Shown one piece after another: positions 24,937 to 34,200 of a stretch of DNA of 64,000 nt (position 1 is its first letter; every line of letters starts with the position of its first letter). The notes below the pieces were generated by a model that did not search any database, was not told the origin of the DNA, and worked only from the letters and a program-made list of their open reading frames with translations. The position numbers and the translations under genes are program-made. Source of the stretch: Candidatus Aminicenantes bacterium UBA6072 (GTDB taxonomy: Bacteria; Acidobacteriota; Aminicenantia; UBA2199); NCBI GenBank assembly GCA_002436105.1, contig DIXU01000008.1:79317-143316 (forward strand), read 5' to 3'.

Positions 24937-25833
24937 TCAGGGCTTTCTTTCCAGAAAATAAGTGTTGAGGATATATTCCGGGGCATAGGAGCGCTTGGCC
25001 TGACGCAGCCCCTCGATCCCCAGGTCCTGCTCGCGGTTGACGTACTTGTAGTTCCCGACCAGCGCCTTGGCGGTCTCCCAGTTGATCATCTGGCCGGCCC
25101 CCTTGACCTCGGGATCGAACTTCTCAAAATGGACATCGGCCATGTTGGCGCTCAGCGGCGAGAAGATGGAAAAAGCGACGAATTCCCCGCCATGGGAAAT
25201 CCGCACTCCCTGCAACTCCAGTTCATCGTAATGCTGCATGGCTTTCTTCAGGGCCGATGTTTCATGGCTGAAATCGAGCTCCAGGCAGGTGCGCAGGCGG
25301 CACCATTTTTCCGCGAGAGCGAAGCAGGACTCCAGGTCGCCCTTCTCCAGCGCCCGGCTGGAGTAGCCCGGGTACAGGGCCAGGAACTGATTGACCTGGT
25401 TGCGCTTCTTGTTCAGCTTGTTGCCCCTCAAGTCGACCAGCTTGCGGGTGGAATAGATATAGTCGCCGTTGTCCGGGTCGAGCTCGACGCGGAAATGGCG
25501 TCCCAGATCGGGATTGGCCTGGACGTAGTCGGGATCGACCAGGACGAAATTGCCGCTCTTGCCTTCTCCGCGCAGGCCGTCGGAAACAGCCAGCAGTCCG
25601 GCCGGATCCAGGTCCGGCCCCACCGGCATCAGCATCAGGTCATCATGCCCGTTGTAGATCCAGAGACGATCCTCGCTCAGCAGCCAGCGCGTTCGGTAGA
25701 TCTCCCCCCACATGAAGAGGTTGGCGAAATTGTATTCGCAGAAGCAGGGATCATCCGCCAGCAGCAGCGGCCGGATGATATCGCGGTCGGCCAGCGTCAC
25801 CGGAGCGAATTCCGCCAGGCGCAGCGGCTTCAC
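24937..25833 (-). CDS. DUF2156-family protein
   Basis: A 298-residue protein similar to the C-terminal domain of phosphatidylglycerol lysyltransferases: a two-lobed acetyltransferase-like fold with segments CFCEYNFANLFMWGE (about 31-45), RGNKLNKKRNQVNQFLALYP (about 140-160) and VSHG/FSIFSPLSANMADVHFEKFD in the second half. There is no membrane domain, so it probably transfers an aminoacyl or acyl group from a soluble donor. The GTG start follows GGAGGG and overlaps the stop of the GNAT gene (GTGA), so the two are coupled. Confidence 0.75.
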   Translation of the reverse strand: MKPLRLAEFAPVTLADRDIIRPLLLADDPCFCEYNFANLFMWGEIYRTRWLLSEDRLWIYNGHDDLMLMPVGPDLDPAGLLAVSDGLRGEGKSGNFVLVDPDYVQANPDLGRHFRVELDPDNGDYIYSTRKLVDLRGNKLNKKRNQVNQFLALYPGYSSRALEKGDLESCFALAEKWCRLRTCLELDFSHETSALKKAMQHYDELELQGVRISHGGEFVAFSIFSPLSANMADVHFEKFDPEVKGAGQMINWETAKALVGNYKYVNREQDLGIEGLRQAKRSYAPEYILNTYFLERKP

Positions 25834-26291
25834 GACCCTCCCTCCCCCTGCTTCAGCAGCATCGGGACATGACCCTCCATTTCCGCGAATCCCAACCGCC
25901 GGTAAAAAGCCTGCGTCCCCGGCTCGGCCACCAGTCCGATCCAGCCGATGCGGCGGGCGTGCAGCTCGCGGCAGAGGCGACGGATGATCTCCGCGCCGAT
26001 GCCGCGGCCGCGGAAAGCGCGCAGGACGGTGACATCCTGGATGTAAGCGTCGCTGACGCCGTCGGAAATGGCACGGCCCATGCCGACCATCTCTCCGGCG
26101 GCGAAGGCGCCGGCAAAGCAGAAGGATCCCCGCACCAGGGCATCGATCCAGGAATTTCCGTCGGCGGCCTGATCGTTCTCCCGCCACCAGCCGGCCTGGC
26201 GGTATAGTTTCTCGACGGCGGCACGCCCAACGGCGCCGAGGATCTTTATTTCAACTTCATCCGGGTTCATCGGCCTATCGGCGGTTTGCAT
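25830..26291 (-). CDS. GNAT-family N-acetyltransferase
   Basis: A 153-residue acetyltransferase. The acetyl-CoA-binding motif A is seen in IQDVTVLRAFRGRGIGAEIIRRL (about 82-104; core RGRGIG), with the usual C-terminal FYRRLGFAEMEGHVPMLL. The substrate is unknown. It is the first gene of a two-gene operon with the DUF2156 protein. The ATG lies five bases after a TATCAT box. Confidence 0.85.
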   Translation of the reverse strand: MQTADRPMNPDEVEIKILGAVGRAAVEKLYRQAGWWRENDQAADGNSWIDALVRGSFCFAGAFAAGEMVGMGRAISDGVSDAYIQDVTVLRAFRGRGIGAEIIRRLCRELHARRIGWIGLVAEPGTQAFYRRLGFAEMEGHVPMLLKQGEGGS

Positions 26292-26296
26292 GGAAT

Positions 26297-26325
26297 ATGA
26301 TATCAGAATATCCTCCCCGGGTCAA
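26297..26325 (-). promoter_or_regulatory. promoter of the GNAT-DUF2156 operon, leaderless
   Basis: Minus strand TTGACC (26320-26325), 17-base spacer, TATCAT (26297-26302), then only five bases to the ATG at 26291. No ribosome binding site can fit. Confidence 0.65.
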
Positions 26326-26371
26326 TTCCCGTCCGCAAGCGGCGGCGCGAGCACCCGAGAAATCCCAGCCC

Positions 26372-26400
26372 TTGCCTTGGCCCGCTTTTTACGGTAAACT
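26372..26400 (+). promoter_or_regulatory. promoter of argF
   Basis: TTGCCT, 17-base spacer, TAAACT (26395-26400). The leader is about 20 nt and carries GGAGG before the ATG at 26427. Confidence 0.5.
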
Positions 26401-26426
26401 GGGGCCTTGATCTTGGAGGTCAACCC

Positions 26427-27407
26427 ATGGCATTCAACCTGAAAGGAAGACATTTTCTGTCCATGAAGGACAACACTCCCGAGGAGATCGATTTCCTCCT
26501 GCAGCTCGCCATCAAGCTGAAACAGGACAAGTACGCCGGATTGCGCGGCCGGAACCTGGAAGGCAAGAACATCGCGCTGATATTCGAAAAACCGTCGACG
26601 CGCACCCGCTGCGCCTTCGTCGTGGCCTGCGTCGACGAGGGCGCCCATCCCGAGTATCTCGGCAAGGACGACATCCAGCTGGGGAAAAAGGAGACGGTCA
26701 AGGACACGGCGCGCGTTCTGGGCCGCATGTTCGACGGCATTCAGTTCCGCGGCTTCAAGCATGAGACGGTGGAGGGCCTGGCGCAATGGGCCGGCGTGCC
26801 GGTCTGGAACGGGCTGACCGACCTCTACCATCCCACCCAGGTGCTGGCCGACTTCATGACCGTGCTGGAGGTCAGGGGCCGGCTCAAGGGCATCACCTTC
26901 GCTTATGTCGGCGACGGCCGCAACAACATGGCCAACTCGCTGATGATCGGCGCGGCCAAGATGGGCATGGATTTCCGCATCGTGGCCCCGAAGTCGCTCT
27001 TCCCGGCACGTGAACTGGTCGCCGAATGCAACGAGTTCGCCAGGGAGAGGAGCGCCCGCATCCTCGTCACCGACGATATCGCCGCCGGCGTCAAGGGCGC
27101 CGACGTCATTTACACCGACGTCTGGGCCTCCATGGGCGAGGAAGAACAGATCCCCGAGCGCATCCGGCTGCTCAAGCCCTTCCAGGTCAATCGTTCCCTG
27201 TTCGACAAGACGGGCAATCCCGAGTGCACCTTCCTGCACTGCCTCCCCGCCTTTCATAACACGGAAACGAAGCTGGCCGCCCAGTTCCCGGACATCTGCG
27301 AGGTCAGCGACGAGATCTTCGAGAGCCGGCATTCCCAGGTCTTCCCCCAGGCCGAAAACCGCGTTCACACCATCAAGGCCGTGATGGTGGCGACGCTGGG
27401 CAAATAA
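26427..27407 (+). CDS. argF: ornithine carbamoyltransferase
   Basis: A 326-residue transferase joining carbamoyl phosphate and ornithine to citrulline in arginine synthesis or catabolism. Carbamoyl-phosphate motif STRTR is at 57-61, HPTQVLADFMT near 133, and the ornithine-side HCLPAFH near 271. KDTARVLGRMFDGIQFRGF is more typical of the ArcB/ArgI branch, so a catabolic role in the arginine deiminase route cannot be excluded. No other arginine gene is adjacent. GGAGG is seven bases before the ATG. Confidence 0.93.
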   Translation: MAFNLKGRHFLSMKDNTPEEIDFLLQLAIKLKQDKYAGLRGRNLEGKNIALIFEKPSTRTRCAFVVACVDEGAHPEYLGKDDIQLGKKETVKDTARVLGRMFDGIQFRGFKHETVEGLAQWAGVPVWNGLTDLYHPTQVLADFMTVLEVRGRLKGITFAYVGDGRNNMANSLMIGAAKMGMDFRIVAPKSLFPARELVAECNEFARERSARILVTDDIAAGVKGADVIYTDVWASMGEEEQIPERIRLLKPFQVNRSLFDKTGNPECTFLHCLPAFHNTETKLAAQFPDICEVSDEIFESRHSQVFPQAENRVHTIKAVMVATLGK

Positions 27408-27416
27408 CCAACAAAG

Positions 27417-27444
27417 GTTCCACGTTCCACGTTCCACGTTCGAG
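27417..27444. repeat. TTCCACG heptamer repeat, forward
   Basis: Three to four units of TTCCACG directly after argF, in the orientation of the array at 16123-16196. The rest of 27445-27690 has lower GC than the genes and shows a TATAAT at 27508-27513 but no convincing gene. Confidence 0.75.
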
Positions 27445-27691
27445 GACTTTCAGAGTTCTGGGTAAACGCCAGGGTGCAAGGCATTATGCAACCGTACTAT
27501 GCCGAACTATAATGACTGGTGGCAAGTACGGGATAACGGAAAATAGATCGATCTATTCCCTTACATTCACAATTCGTTTGGCTGGGTTCAGTTTCCTGGC
27601 CCTGCTCACGCAACCACTATCACGAGCACTTGTTGTTCTCTTCTCCGCTACCCTACACCTTACGCCCGATGCCGATTTCTGGAAGCTCTTC

Positions 27692-27766
27692 AACTTGGAA
27701 CGTGGAACTTGGAACATGGAACGTGGAACTTGGAACGTGGAACGTGGAACCCGGCGCGTGGAACCT
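27692..27766. repeat. CGTGGAA heptamer repeat, reverse
   Basis: About nine units of GGAACGT/GGAACTT, the reverse complement of the array at 27417-27444, just before the end of the GGDEF gene. The two arrays form a large inverted repeat around the intergenic region. Confidence 0.8.
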
Positions 27767-27778
27767 CCGGCTTCGCAG

Positions 27779-28795
27779 CTAGATCTTGGGCGGGGTGGGC
27801 CTGCGCAGGCGGATGACGTTCTTCTCGTCCCCAAAGACGCAAAGGCAATCCTTGCCGGAGCTCTTGCCGGCATACATGGCGCGATCGGCCTTGGCCACCA
27901 GGTCCTGGGCGTCCCCGGCATCTGCGGGGAACGAGGCGATGCCGATGGTCACGGTGATGGGACCGACCTCATTGTACTCCGGCGAGCTGAACTCGTGCAG
28001 GCTGATGGAGCGCATGATGCGCCGGCCGACCGCCACCGCGGCCTTTTCGGGAACCTCGGGCAGGATGACGGTGAACTCGTCGCCTCCGTAACGGGCGACA
28101 AAATCGAAACCGCGCACCTCGTCCCGCAGCAGGGAGGCGATCTTGATCAGCACCATGTCGCCGATCAGGTGGCCGTAGCGGTCGTTGATCTTCTTGAAGT
28201 CGTCGATATCGATCATCAGCAGCGTCAGCGGCCGGCCGTAGCGCTTCTGGCGGTCGATCTCCAGCCGCAGCACGTGGTTGAAATGACGGTAGTTGCCGAT
28301 CTGGGTCAGCCCGTCGCTGTTGGAAAGGTCCTTGTAATACTCCCTTTCGCGGGCCATCTGGCGCAGCGCCGACGTCTCGAGCACGCGGTTGACGATCAGC
28401 ATGACGTGGTCGAACTTCAGGGGCTTGGTGATGAAGTCGGTGGCCCCGGCCTTCATCGACTCCACGGCATACTCGATCGAGGCGAAGCCGGTCATGACCA
28501 GGAGCGGGACGTCTTTTCCCGCCTCGCGGATGGACTTGATCAGCGCGATGCCGTCCATCCTGGGCATGACCAGGTCGGAGATCACCAGGTCGAAGTCGTC
28601 CGCGGCGATGTGTTCCAGGGCCTGGGCGCCGCCGTCGACCGCCGTGACCGCGAAATCGTGGAATTCCAGGAAATCCTTCAGCGCTTCGCGCACGTTGTCG
28701 TCGTCGTCGACGACCAGGATCTTCTTGGCCGGCGGCGCGCTGGAGTCGGGACGGGAAGAGGCCTCGGGACGGGCCCGGTCTTCTTCCTCAACCAT
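27779..28795 (-). CDS. response regulator with GGDEF diguanylate cyclase domain
   Basis: A 338-residue protein: an acidic linker (1-20), a receiver domain (DDDD cluster, phospho-acceptor Asp in LVISDLVMPRMDG, Lys in DFITKPL) and a GGDEF domain. The catalytic motif GGDEF is intact (about 236-240), and RGFD five residues before it is the product-inhibition I-site. It would make cyclic di-GMP in response to phosphorylation. I chose the ATG at 28795; an ATG 72 bases upstream lies inside the -10 box. A small ORF with a strong ribosome binding site ends across this start. Confidence 0.9.
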   Translation of the reverse strand: MVEEEDRARPEASSRPDSSAPPAKKILVVDDDDNVREALKDFLEFHDFAVTAVDGGAQALEHIAADDFDLVISDLVMPRMDGIALIKSIREAGKDVPLLVMTGFASIEYAVESMKAGATDFITKPLKFDHVMLIVNRVLETSALRQMAREREYYKDLSNSDGLTQIGNYRHFNHVLRLEIDRQKRYGRPLTLLMIDIDDFKKINDRYGHLIGDMVLIKIASLLRDEVRGFDFVARYGGDEFTVILPEVPEKAAVAVGRRIMRSISLHEFSSPEYNEVGPITVTIGIASFPADAGDAQDLVAKADRAMYAGKSSGKDCLCVFGDEKNVIRLRRPTPPKI

Positions 28796-28841
28796 TGGCA
28801 CACCCTTTCCCGGAAAACGTGACCTGCCCAAAAAAGACCAT
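28788..28841 (-). CDS. possible 17-residue leader peptide before the GGDEF regulator
   Basis: GGAGG lies three bases before an ATG at 28841 that opens MVFFGQVTFSGKGCANG. Its stop codon lies just inside the start of the regulator gene, so ribosomes finishing it would be placed on the main start. Confidence 0.35.
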   Translation of the reverse strand: MVFFGQVTFSGKGCANG

Positions 28842-28865
28842 GCTCCTCCCTCCGCCGATAGCCCC

Positions 28866-28893
28866 ATTGTAAGGAAAGAAATCTTTTTTTCAA
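28866..28893 (-). promoter_or_regulatory. promoter of the GGDEF regulator
   Basis: Minus strand TTGAAA (28888-28893), 16-base spacer, TACAAT (28866-28871). The transcript would begin near 28859 and include the small ORF at 28788-28841. Confidence 0.55.
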
Positions 28894-28917
28894 TACCGGG
28901 AGCGAGGAAAGGGAAAA

Positions 28918-29628
28918 TTATCCTCCCGGGCCTGCCCCCGACTCGCGGATGAATCCCTGCAGGCCGTGAGCGGCGAGCTTTTCCAGAACCTGGCCGCAGG
29001 CGGCCGGGTCCAGGCGCGGGGAGATCAGCTTGAAAAGCCCGTCCTCGGAGGCGACGCGGAAGCCCAGGCCGGGAAAGATCTCCTCGAGGGTCAGGAGCAG
29101 GTCCTCGGCGTTCTCCCGGACCGAGAAGGCTCCTGCCTGGACGAAGCCGCCCCTCCCCGCCGCCTCTCCCCCGGCAACCGCGCCGGGTCCCGCCGCCGTC
29201 TGGGCGCCGCCCCGGCGCAGCACGCGCAGGTTGACCGCGGCCGTGCCCTTCTCCGCCATATCCAGGCGCTGCGCCGCCTTCTGGGACAGGTCGATGATCC
29301 GCCCCTTGAGGAACGGCCCGCGATCGTTGATGCGCACCAGCACGCGCCGGCCATTCTCCAGGTTCTCCACCTCCACCAGGGTGTGGAACGGCAGTTCCGG
29401 GTGAGCGGCGGTCAGCTTGCGCATGTCGTAGATCTCGCCGTTGGCGGTGGCCCTGCCCTGAAAATCATCGCCGTACCACGAGGCGACGCCGGTCTGGAAG
29501 ACGCCGCCGCCGGCAGGAGCGGCCAGGGCCGGAGCGAGGACGGGCCCGGCCGCGGCACGGGGAGAACGGGCGCAGGCGGCCAGGGAAACGAGCAGGGCGC
29601 AGGCGGCCAGGGACGGGAGTGCCTTCAT
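28918..29628 (-). CDS. rlpA: RlpA-like septal lipoprotein
   Basis: A 236-residue lipoprotein with lipobox LVSLAAC (Cys19). The double-psi beta-barrel of RlpA is clear: GVASWYGDDFQGRATANGE, TAAHPELPFHTLVEVENL, RVLVRINDRGPFLKGRIIDLS. A C-terminal SPOR domain (GGFVQAGAFSVRENAEDLL) would bind denuded glycan at the division site. In Pseudomonas RlpA is a lytic transglycosylase; its catalytic His and Asp equivalents (AAHP, NDRGP) are kept here. The ATG follows a TATAAT box by seven bases. Confidence 0.9.
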   Translation of the reverse strand: MKALPSLAACALLVSLAACARSPRAAAGPVLAPALAAPAGGGVFQTGVASWYGDDFQGRATANGEIYDMRKLTAAHPELPFHTLVEVENLENGRRVLVRINDRGPFLKGRIIDLSQKAAQRLDMAEKGTAAVNLRVLRRGGAQTAAGPGAVAGGEAAGRGGFVQAGAFSVRENAEDLLLTLEEIFPGLGFRVASEDGLFKLISPRLDPAACGQVLEKLAAHGLQGFIRESGAGPGG

Positions 29629-29635
29629 GCCAGCA

Positions 29636-29641
29636 ATTATA
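29636..29641 (-). promoter_or_regulatory. -10 box of rlpA, leaderless
   Basis: A perfect TATAAT on the minus strand seven bases before the ATG at 29628, with no ribosome binding site. The -35 region is weak and overlaps the divergent pilT promoter. Confidence 0.5.
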
Positions 29642-29649
29642 TCATTTTC

Positions 29650-29679
29650 TTGTAAGTCGGTCGCCGGCTGTTGTATAAT
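29650..29679 (+). promoter_or_regulatory. promoter of the pilT-alaS operon
   Basis: TTGTAA, 18-base spacer, TATAAT (29674-29679). The leader of about 16 nt carries GGAGG before the ATG at 29702. Confidence 0.6.
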
Positions 29680-29701
29680 AGCGGCGACGGAGGAGCGGAA
29701 A

Positions 29702-30889
29702 ATGAACATTGACGATTTGCTGAAGATCAGCGTGGAAAGGACGGCATCGGACCTGCACCTGAAAGTGGGCAACCACCCGGTGATCCGCATCAACGGCTCC
29801 CTGCACCCCCTGGTGGAGCTGAAGCGCCTGATGCCCGAGGACACCATCGCCATGGCGTTCGCCATGATGAACAGCGAGCAGAAGGACCGCTTCAAGCGCG
29901 ATCACGAGATCGACATGGCCTACAGCATCCCCGGCCTGGGCCGCTTCCGCTGCAACGTCTTCTACCAGCGCGGAGCGGTGGGCATGGTGCTGCGCGTCAT
30001 CCCCACCCAGATCAAGAGCATCTCCGACCTGAACCTGCCGATGGTCCTGGAAAAGATCTCCCAGGAGATGCGCGGGCTGGTGCTGGTCACCGGCACCACC
30101 GGCAGCGGCAAGTCCACATCCCTGGCGGCCATGATCGACTACATCAACATCCACCGCGTCGAGCATATCGTCACCATCGAGGACCCGATCGAATACCTGC
30201 ACCGCGACAAGAAGAGCATCATCAACCAGCGCGAGGTGGGATCCGACACCAATGACTTCGCCAAGGCGCTGCGCAGCGCCCTGCGCCAGGACCCCGACGT
30301 CATCCTGGTCGGCGAAATGCGCGACCTGGAAACCATCGAGACCGCCCTGCTGGCCGCCGAGACCGGCCACCTGGTCCTGTCCACCCTGCACACCCTCGAC
30401 GCCCCCGAGACGGTCAACCGCATCATCTCCATGTTCCCTCCCCACCACCAGAAGCAGATCCGCATCCAGCTGGCCTCGGTCCTCAAGGCCATCATCTCCA
30501 TGAGGCTGCTGCCGCGCTCCGACGACAAGGGCCGCGTGCCGGCCGTGGAGATCCTGATCAATACGCCGTTCATCCAGGACTGCATCGTCACCCAGGAAAA
30601 GACCAAGCTGATCAAGGAGGCCATCTCCCAAGGCATCTCGCAGTACGGCATGCAGACGTTCGACCAGTCGCTCTACTACCTGTACCAGAGGAACTTCATC
30701 TCCTTCGACGAGGCGCTGAAATGGGCCAGCAATCCCGACGAATTCAAGCTCAAGAAGATCGGCGTCCAGAGCGCCAAGGACATGTCCATGGAAGAGATGG
30801 AGCGGCGCATGTCGGAGATCGGCGGCGGCGCCCCGGACCAGATGCCGGAGGACACCACTCGCGACCATCACCTGCTGGAACTCGACTGA
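29702..30889 (+). CDS. pilT: type IV pilus retraction ATPase
   Basis: A 395-residue secretion-type hexameric ATPase that powers pilus retraction. N-terminal SDLHLKVGNHPVIRINGSL is the PilT/PilU signature; Walker A GTTGSGKST is near 131-139, the Asp box with IVTIEDPIEYLH near 160, Walker B DVILVGEMRD near 199 and the His box TGHLVLSTLHTLDAPET near 220. The C-terminus is longer than classic PilT (about 345 residues). It heads a seven-gene operon that contains no pilus structural gene. Confidence 0.92.
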   Translation: MNIDDLLKISVERTASDLHLKVGNHPVIRINGSLHPLVELKRLMPEDTIAMAFAMMNSEQKDRFKRDHEIDMAYSIPGLGRFRCNVFYQRGAVGMVLRVIPTQIKSISDLNLPMVLEKISQEMRGLVLVTGTTGSGKSTSLAAMIDYINIHRVEHIVTIEDPIEYLHRDKKSIINQREVGSDTNDFAKALRSALRQDPDVILVGEMRDLETIETALLAAETGHLVLSTLHTLDAPETVNRIISMFPPHHQKQIRIQLASVLKAIISMRLLPRSDDKGRVPAVEILINTPFIQDCIVTQEKTKLIKEAISQGISQYGMQTFDQSLYYLYQRNFISFDEALKWASNPDEFKLKKIGVQSAKDMSMEEMERRMSEIGGGAPDQMPEDTTRDHHLLELD

Positions 30890-33522
30890 TGCTCGCCAAC
30901 GCCGAGATCCGCCGCGTCTTCTACGAGTATTTCCAGAAGCAGGGCCACCAGCGCGTCCTCTCCTCGCCGCTGGTCCCGGCCAAGGACCCCACCCTGCTGT
31001 TCACCAACGCCGGCATGAACCAGTTCAAGGGCGTCTTCCTGCAGGAGGAGAAGCGCGACTACCGGCGCGCCGTCACCATCCAGAAGTGCATGCGCGTCTC
31101 GGGCAAGCACAACGACTTCGACGAGGTGGGCCGCACCGAGTTCCACCACACCTTCTTCGAGATGCTCGGCAATTTCTCCTTCGGCGACTATTTCAAGGAG
31201 CCGGCCTGCCTTTATTCCTGGGAACTGCTGACAAGGCACTATCGCCTGGCGCCCGAGCGCCTTTGGATCACCGTTTTCCGTGATGACGACGAGGCATTCC
31301 GCATCTGGGAGGAGCGCATCGGCGTCCCGCGGGCGCGCATCCAGCGCCTGGGGGAAAAGGACAACTTCTGGCAGATGGGCGACACCGGCCCCTGCGGCCC
31401 CTGCTCGGAAATCCACTACGACCGCGGCCCGGAGTTCGGCCCGCCGGAATTCGTCGACGGCAACCGCCGCTTCGTCGAGATCTGGAACCTGGTGTTCATG
31501 CAGTTCAGCCGCGACGCGACCGGGACGCTGCAGCCGCTGCCCGCCCCCTCCATCGACACCGGCATGGGCATGGAGCGCCTGGCCGCAGTGCTGCAGGGCG
31601 TCAGCAGCAACTACCGCACCGACCTGTTCGCGCCGATCATCGAGCGCGCCGCCGAGCTGGCCGCGGTCGACCGTGAGGCGCCCGCCCGGCAGGTCGATCT
31701 CAACGTGGTGGCCGACCATGTCCGCGCCCTGACCTTTCTCATCGCCGACGGCATCATGCCGGCCAACGACGGCCGCGGCTACGTGCTGCGCCGCCTGCTG
31801 CGCCGCGCCGTCAAGCACGGCAGGTCGCTGGGCCTGCAGGACGCTTTTCTGCACCAGCTCAGCGGCAGGGTCGTGGAGGTGATGAAGCCCTTCTATCCGG
31901 AGCTCGAGCCCGCCCGCGACTTCATCGCCAGGGTGATCGCCATGGAGGAGGAGCGCTTCCAGCGCACCCTGGCCAACGGTCTGAAGATCTTCGATGACCT
32001 GCTGGCCGCGGCGCTCGAAACGAAGCAGGAAACGCTTTCGGGGACCGACCTGTTCCGCCTCTCCGACACCTACGGATTTCCCCTGGATTTCGCCCGGGAC
32101 CTGGCCATGGAGAAGGGCGTGGGCATCGATTTCGACGCCTTTCAGCTGGCTCTGAAGGAGCAGAAGGAACGCTCGCGGCTCAGCCTGCAGGAGAAGCGCC
32201 GCGAAACCGCCGCCCTGCCCGGGATCGAGCGCTGGCACAGCGAATTCGTCGGTTACGACGACCTGCAGGCCGAGGCCGTGCTCCGGGCCGCCTATGTCGA
32301 CGGCCGCCAGGCCGAGACCGTCGCTTCCGGCCAGACGGGCATCCTGGTCTTCGACCGCACCCCTTTCTACGCCGAAAGCGGCGGCCAGGTCGGCGACAGC
32401 GGCCGCGGCCGCGGCAGCGAGGCCTATTTCACGGTGCGCGACACGAAGAAAACCGCCGCCGGCGCGATCCTGCACGAGGTGCAGGTGCAGGAGGGCACCC
32501 TGAAGACCGGCGATTCCGTGCGGCTGGAGGTGGACGCTTCCCGCCGCCGGCAGATCGCCGTGCACCATACGGCCACCCACATGCTGCACGCCGCGCTGCG
32601 CGAGGTCCTGGGCCTGCACGTCAAGCAGGCGGGATCGCGCGTCGCTCCCGACAAGCTGCGCTTCGATTTCACCCACTTCAGCGCCGTGAGCGCCGACGAA
32701 CTGGAAAAGGTCGAGAGCGCCGTCAACGAAAAGATCCGCGAGAACCTGCCCGTGGCCCGGCGCACGCAGCCTTACGAGGAGGCCATCCGTTCCGGCGCGA
32801 TGGCCATCTTCGAGGAAAAGTACGGAGATACCGTGCGCGTCGTCTCCATGGGGGATTTCTCCAGCGAGCTGTGCGGCGGCACCCACTTGCAGGCCAGCGG
32901 CGAGATCGGCCTGTTCAAGATCATCGCTGAAAGCTCGATCTCTTCGGGCATCCGCCGCATCGAGGCGCTGGCCGGCGAGGCCGCTTATCGCCACGTGGCG
33001 CGCGGCCAGGCCCTGCTGCAGGGGCTCCTGGCCCATTTCGGACAGAAGCCCGACGGTCTGCTGGATTTCCTCAAGGGGCTCGAAGCCCGCGCCAGGGAAA
33101 GCGAAAAAAAAATGAAGAAAGCAGCGCCGGGCGCCCCGGGCACCCCGGCCGCCCCTCCGGACATCGCCGGGCTGATCCGGGACGCGCAACCCATCGCCGG
33201 CGTCCCGGTCGTGATCGCCTCCCTGCCCGACGCCGACCGCGAGGCCCTGAGCGCCCTGGCCGACGAGATCAAGAACCGCAGCCGCGGCGTGGCCGTCCTT
33301 TTTTCCAGCGGCGATGGGCGCTCGCATGTCGTGGCTTCGGTCTTCAAGGACTTGACAGCCAGATTCAACGCGAATATAATCATTAAAAAGGTCGCCCCCC
33401 TGGTCAACGGCAAGGGCGGCGGCCGCAGCGACTTCGCGCAGGCCGGCGGCGACGCCGTCGCCGACCCGGAAGAGTTGAAGGAGCGCATCGGCCGCGTCCT
33501 GCAGGAGGACCATGAAGCGTAG
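30889..33522 (+). CDS. alaS: alanine--tRNA ligase
   Basis: An 877-residue class II synthetase. The catalytic domain starts LANAEIRRVFYEYFQKQGH and contains FTNAGMNQFK and FFEMLGNFSFGDYFK; the editing domain has the zinc motif HHTATHMLHAAL with CGGTHL further on; the C-terminal DHHA1 part ends in the glycine-rich region NGKGGGRSDFAQAGG. Length is normal. The start overlaps the pilT stop (TGATG) and the end overlaps the transglycosylase gene by eleven bases. Confidence 0.96.
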   Translation: MLANAEIRRVFYEYFQKQGHQRVLSSPLVPAKDPTLLFTNAGMNQFKGVFLQEEKRDYRRAVTIQKCMRVSGKHNDFDEVGRTEFHHTFFEMLGNFSFGDYFKEPACLYSWELLTRHYRLAPERLWITVFRDDDEAFRIWEERIGVPRARIQRLGEKDNFWQMGDTGPCGPCSEIHYDRGPEFGPPEFVDGNRRFVEIWNLVFMQFSRDATGTLQPLPAPSIDTGMGMERLAAVLQGVSSNYRTDLFAPIIERAAELAAVDREAPARQVDLNVVADHVRALTFLIADGIMPANDGRGYVLRRLLRRAVKHGRSLGLQDAFLHQLSGRVVEVMKPFYPELEPARDFIARVIAMEEERFQRTLANGLKIFDDLLAAALETKQETLSGTDLFRLSDTYGFPLDFARDLAMEKGVGIDFDAFQLALKEQKERSRLSLQEKRRETAALPGIERWHSEFVGYDDLQAEAVLRAAYVDGRQAETVASGQTGILVFDRTPFYAESGGQVGDSGRGRGSEAYFTVRDTKKTAAGAILHEVQVQEGTLKTGDSVRLEVDASRRRQIAVHHTATHMLHAALREVLGLHVKQAGSRVAPDKLRFDFTHFSAVSADELEKVESAVNEKIRENLPVARRTQPYEEAIRSGAMAIFEEKYGDTVRVVSMGDFSSELCGGTHLQASGEIGLFKIIAESSISSGIRRIEALAGEAAYRHVARGQALLQGLLAHFGQKPDGLLDFLKGLEARARESEKKMKKAAPGAPGTPAAPPDIAGLIRDAQPIAGVPVVIASLPDADREALSALADEIKNRSRGVAVLFSSGDGRSHVVASVFKDLTARFNANIIIKKVAPLVNGKGGGRSDFAQAGGDAVADPEELKERIGRVLQEDHEA

Positions 33523-34192
33523 CCTCATTGTTTTCTGCGGCGCCTGGCTCGCCGGCGGCATGCTTTTCGCCGGGCTGGTCGTCCGCCAGGACAAGAACGG
33601 CCACATCGTCCTCACCAACACCCTGGACCGCTCAGCGGGTGGCCGCGACGGGGTCACCATTCTGCCATCCGCCCGCTCCCTTGCCGTGCCGGCGCATTAC
33701 AAGGACAAGATCCAGACCCTGGCCCAGAAGCATGACATGCGCGAAGACCTGGTCATCGCCGTGGCCCGGGCCGAGTCGAGCTTCAATCCCTTCGCCGTAT
33801 CGCCCAAGGGCGCCGTGGGCATCATGCAGCTGATGAGAGACACGGCCCGGCAGTACGGCGTCATCAACCGCTACAACGCCCACGAGAATATCGAGGCCGG
33901 GGTGCGGCACCTGAAGTACCTGTACGAAAAATACCGCGGCAACATCCCCCTCACCCTGGCCGCCTACAACGCGGGCGAGGAGGCCGTCAGCAAACACAAC
34001 GGCGTCCCGCCCTACCGCGAGACGCGGAATTACATCCAGCGCGTGATGTCCATGATGGGCATGAGCACCGCCTCGTCGACGCCGGCACCCACCAGGACCA
34101 GGATCTACAAGTACACGGACGATGAAGGCAGGACCATCATCACCGACACGCTTCCCGCCAGGATCGGCGGCCGCCTCGAAGTCCTCAATTAG
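33512..34192 (+). CDS. lytic transglycosylase, SLT family
   Basis: A 226-residue exported muramidase-fold enzyme that cleaves peptidoglycan. After a signal sequence (about 1-20) and a short DUF4124-like strand region (RQDKNGHIVLTNT), the SLT domain shows the catalytic glutamate in VARAESSFNPFAVSPKGAVGIMQLM (about 85-110) and LTLAAYNAGEEAV. A second strand motif (IYKYTDDEGRTIITDT) closes the protein. AGGAGG lies inside the end of alaS. Confidence 0.9.
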   Translation: MKRSLIVFCGAWLAGGMLFAGLVVRQDKNGHIVLTNTLDRSAGGRDGVTILPSARSLAVPAHYKDKIQTLAQKHDMREDLVIAVARAESSFNPFAVSPKGAVGIMQLMRDTARQYGVINRYNAHENIEAGVRHLKYLYEKYRGNIPLTLAAYNAGEEAVSKHNGVPPYRETRNYIQRVMSMMGMSTASSTPAPTRTRIYKYTDDEGRTIITDTLPARIGGRLEVLN

Positions 34193-34200
34193 GATACCCG

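Noticed and set aside
27500..27700. A TATAAT at 27508-27513 followed by an open frame in the argF downstream region
   Set aside because: The -35 is weak, the ATG overlaps the -10 box, and the frame runs through heptamer repeats into the antisense of the GGDEF gene; no gene or RNA could be supported.
30868..33660. A 930-codon minus-strand open frame opposite alaS
   Set aside because: The plus strand encodes a complete alanyl-tRNA synthetase with all motifs; the opposite frame is low in complexity and lacks a plausible start or domain.
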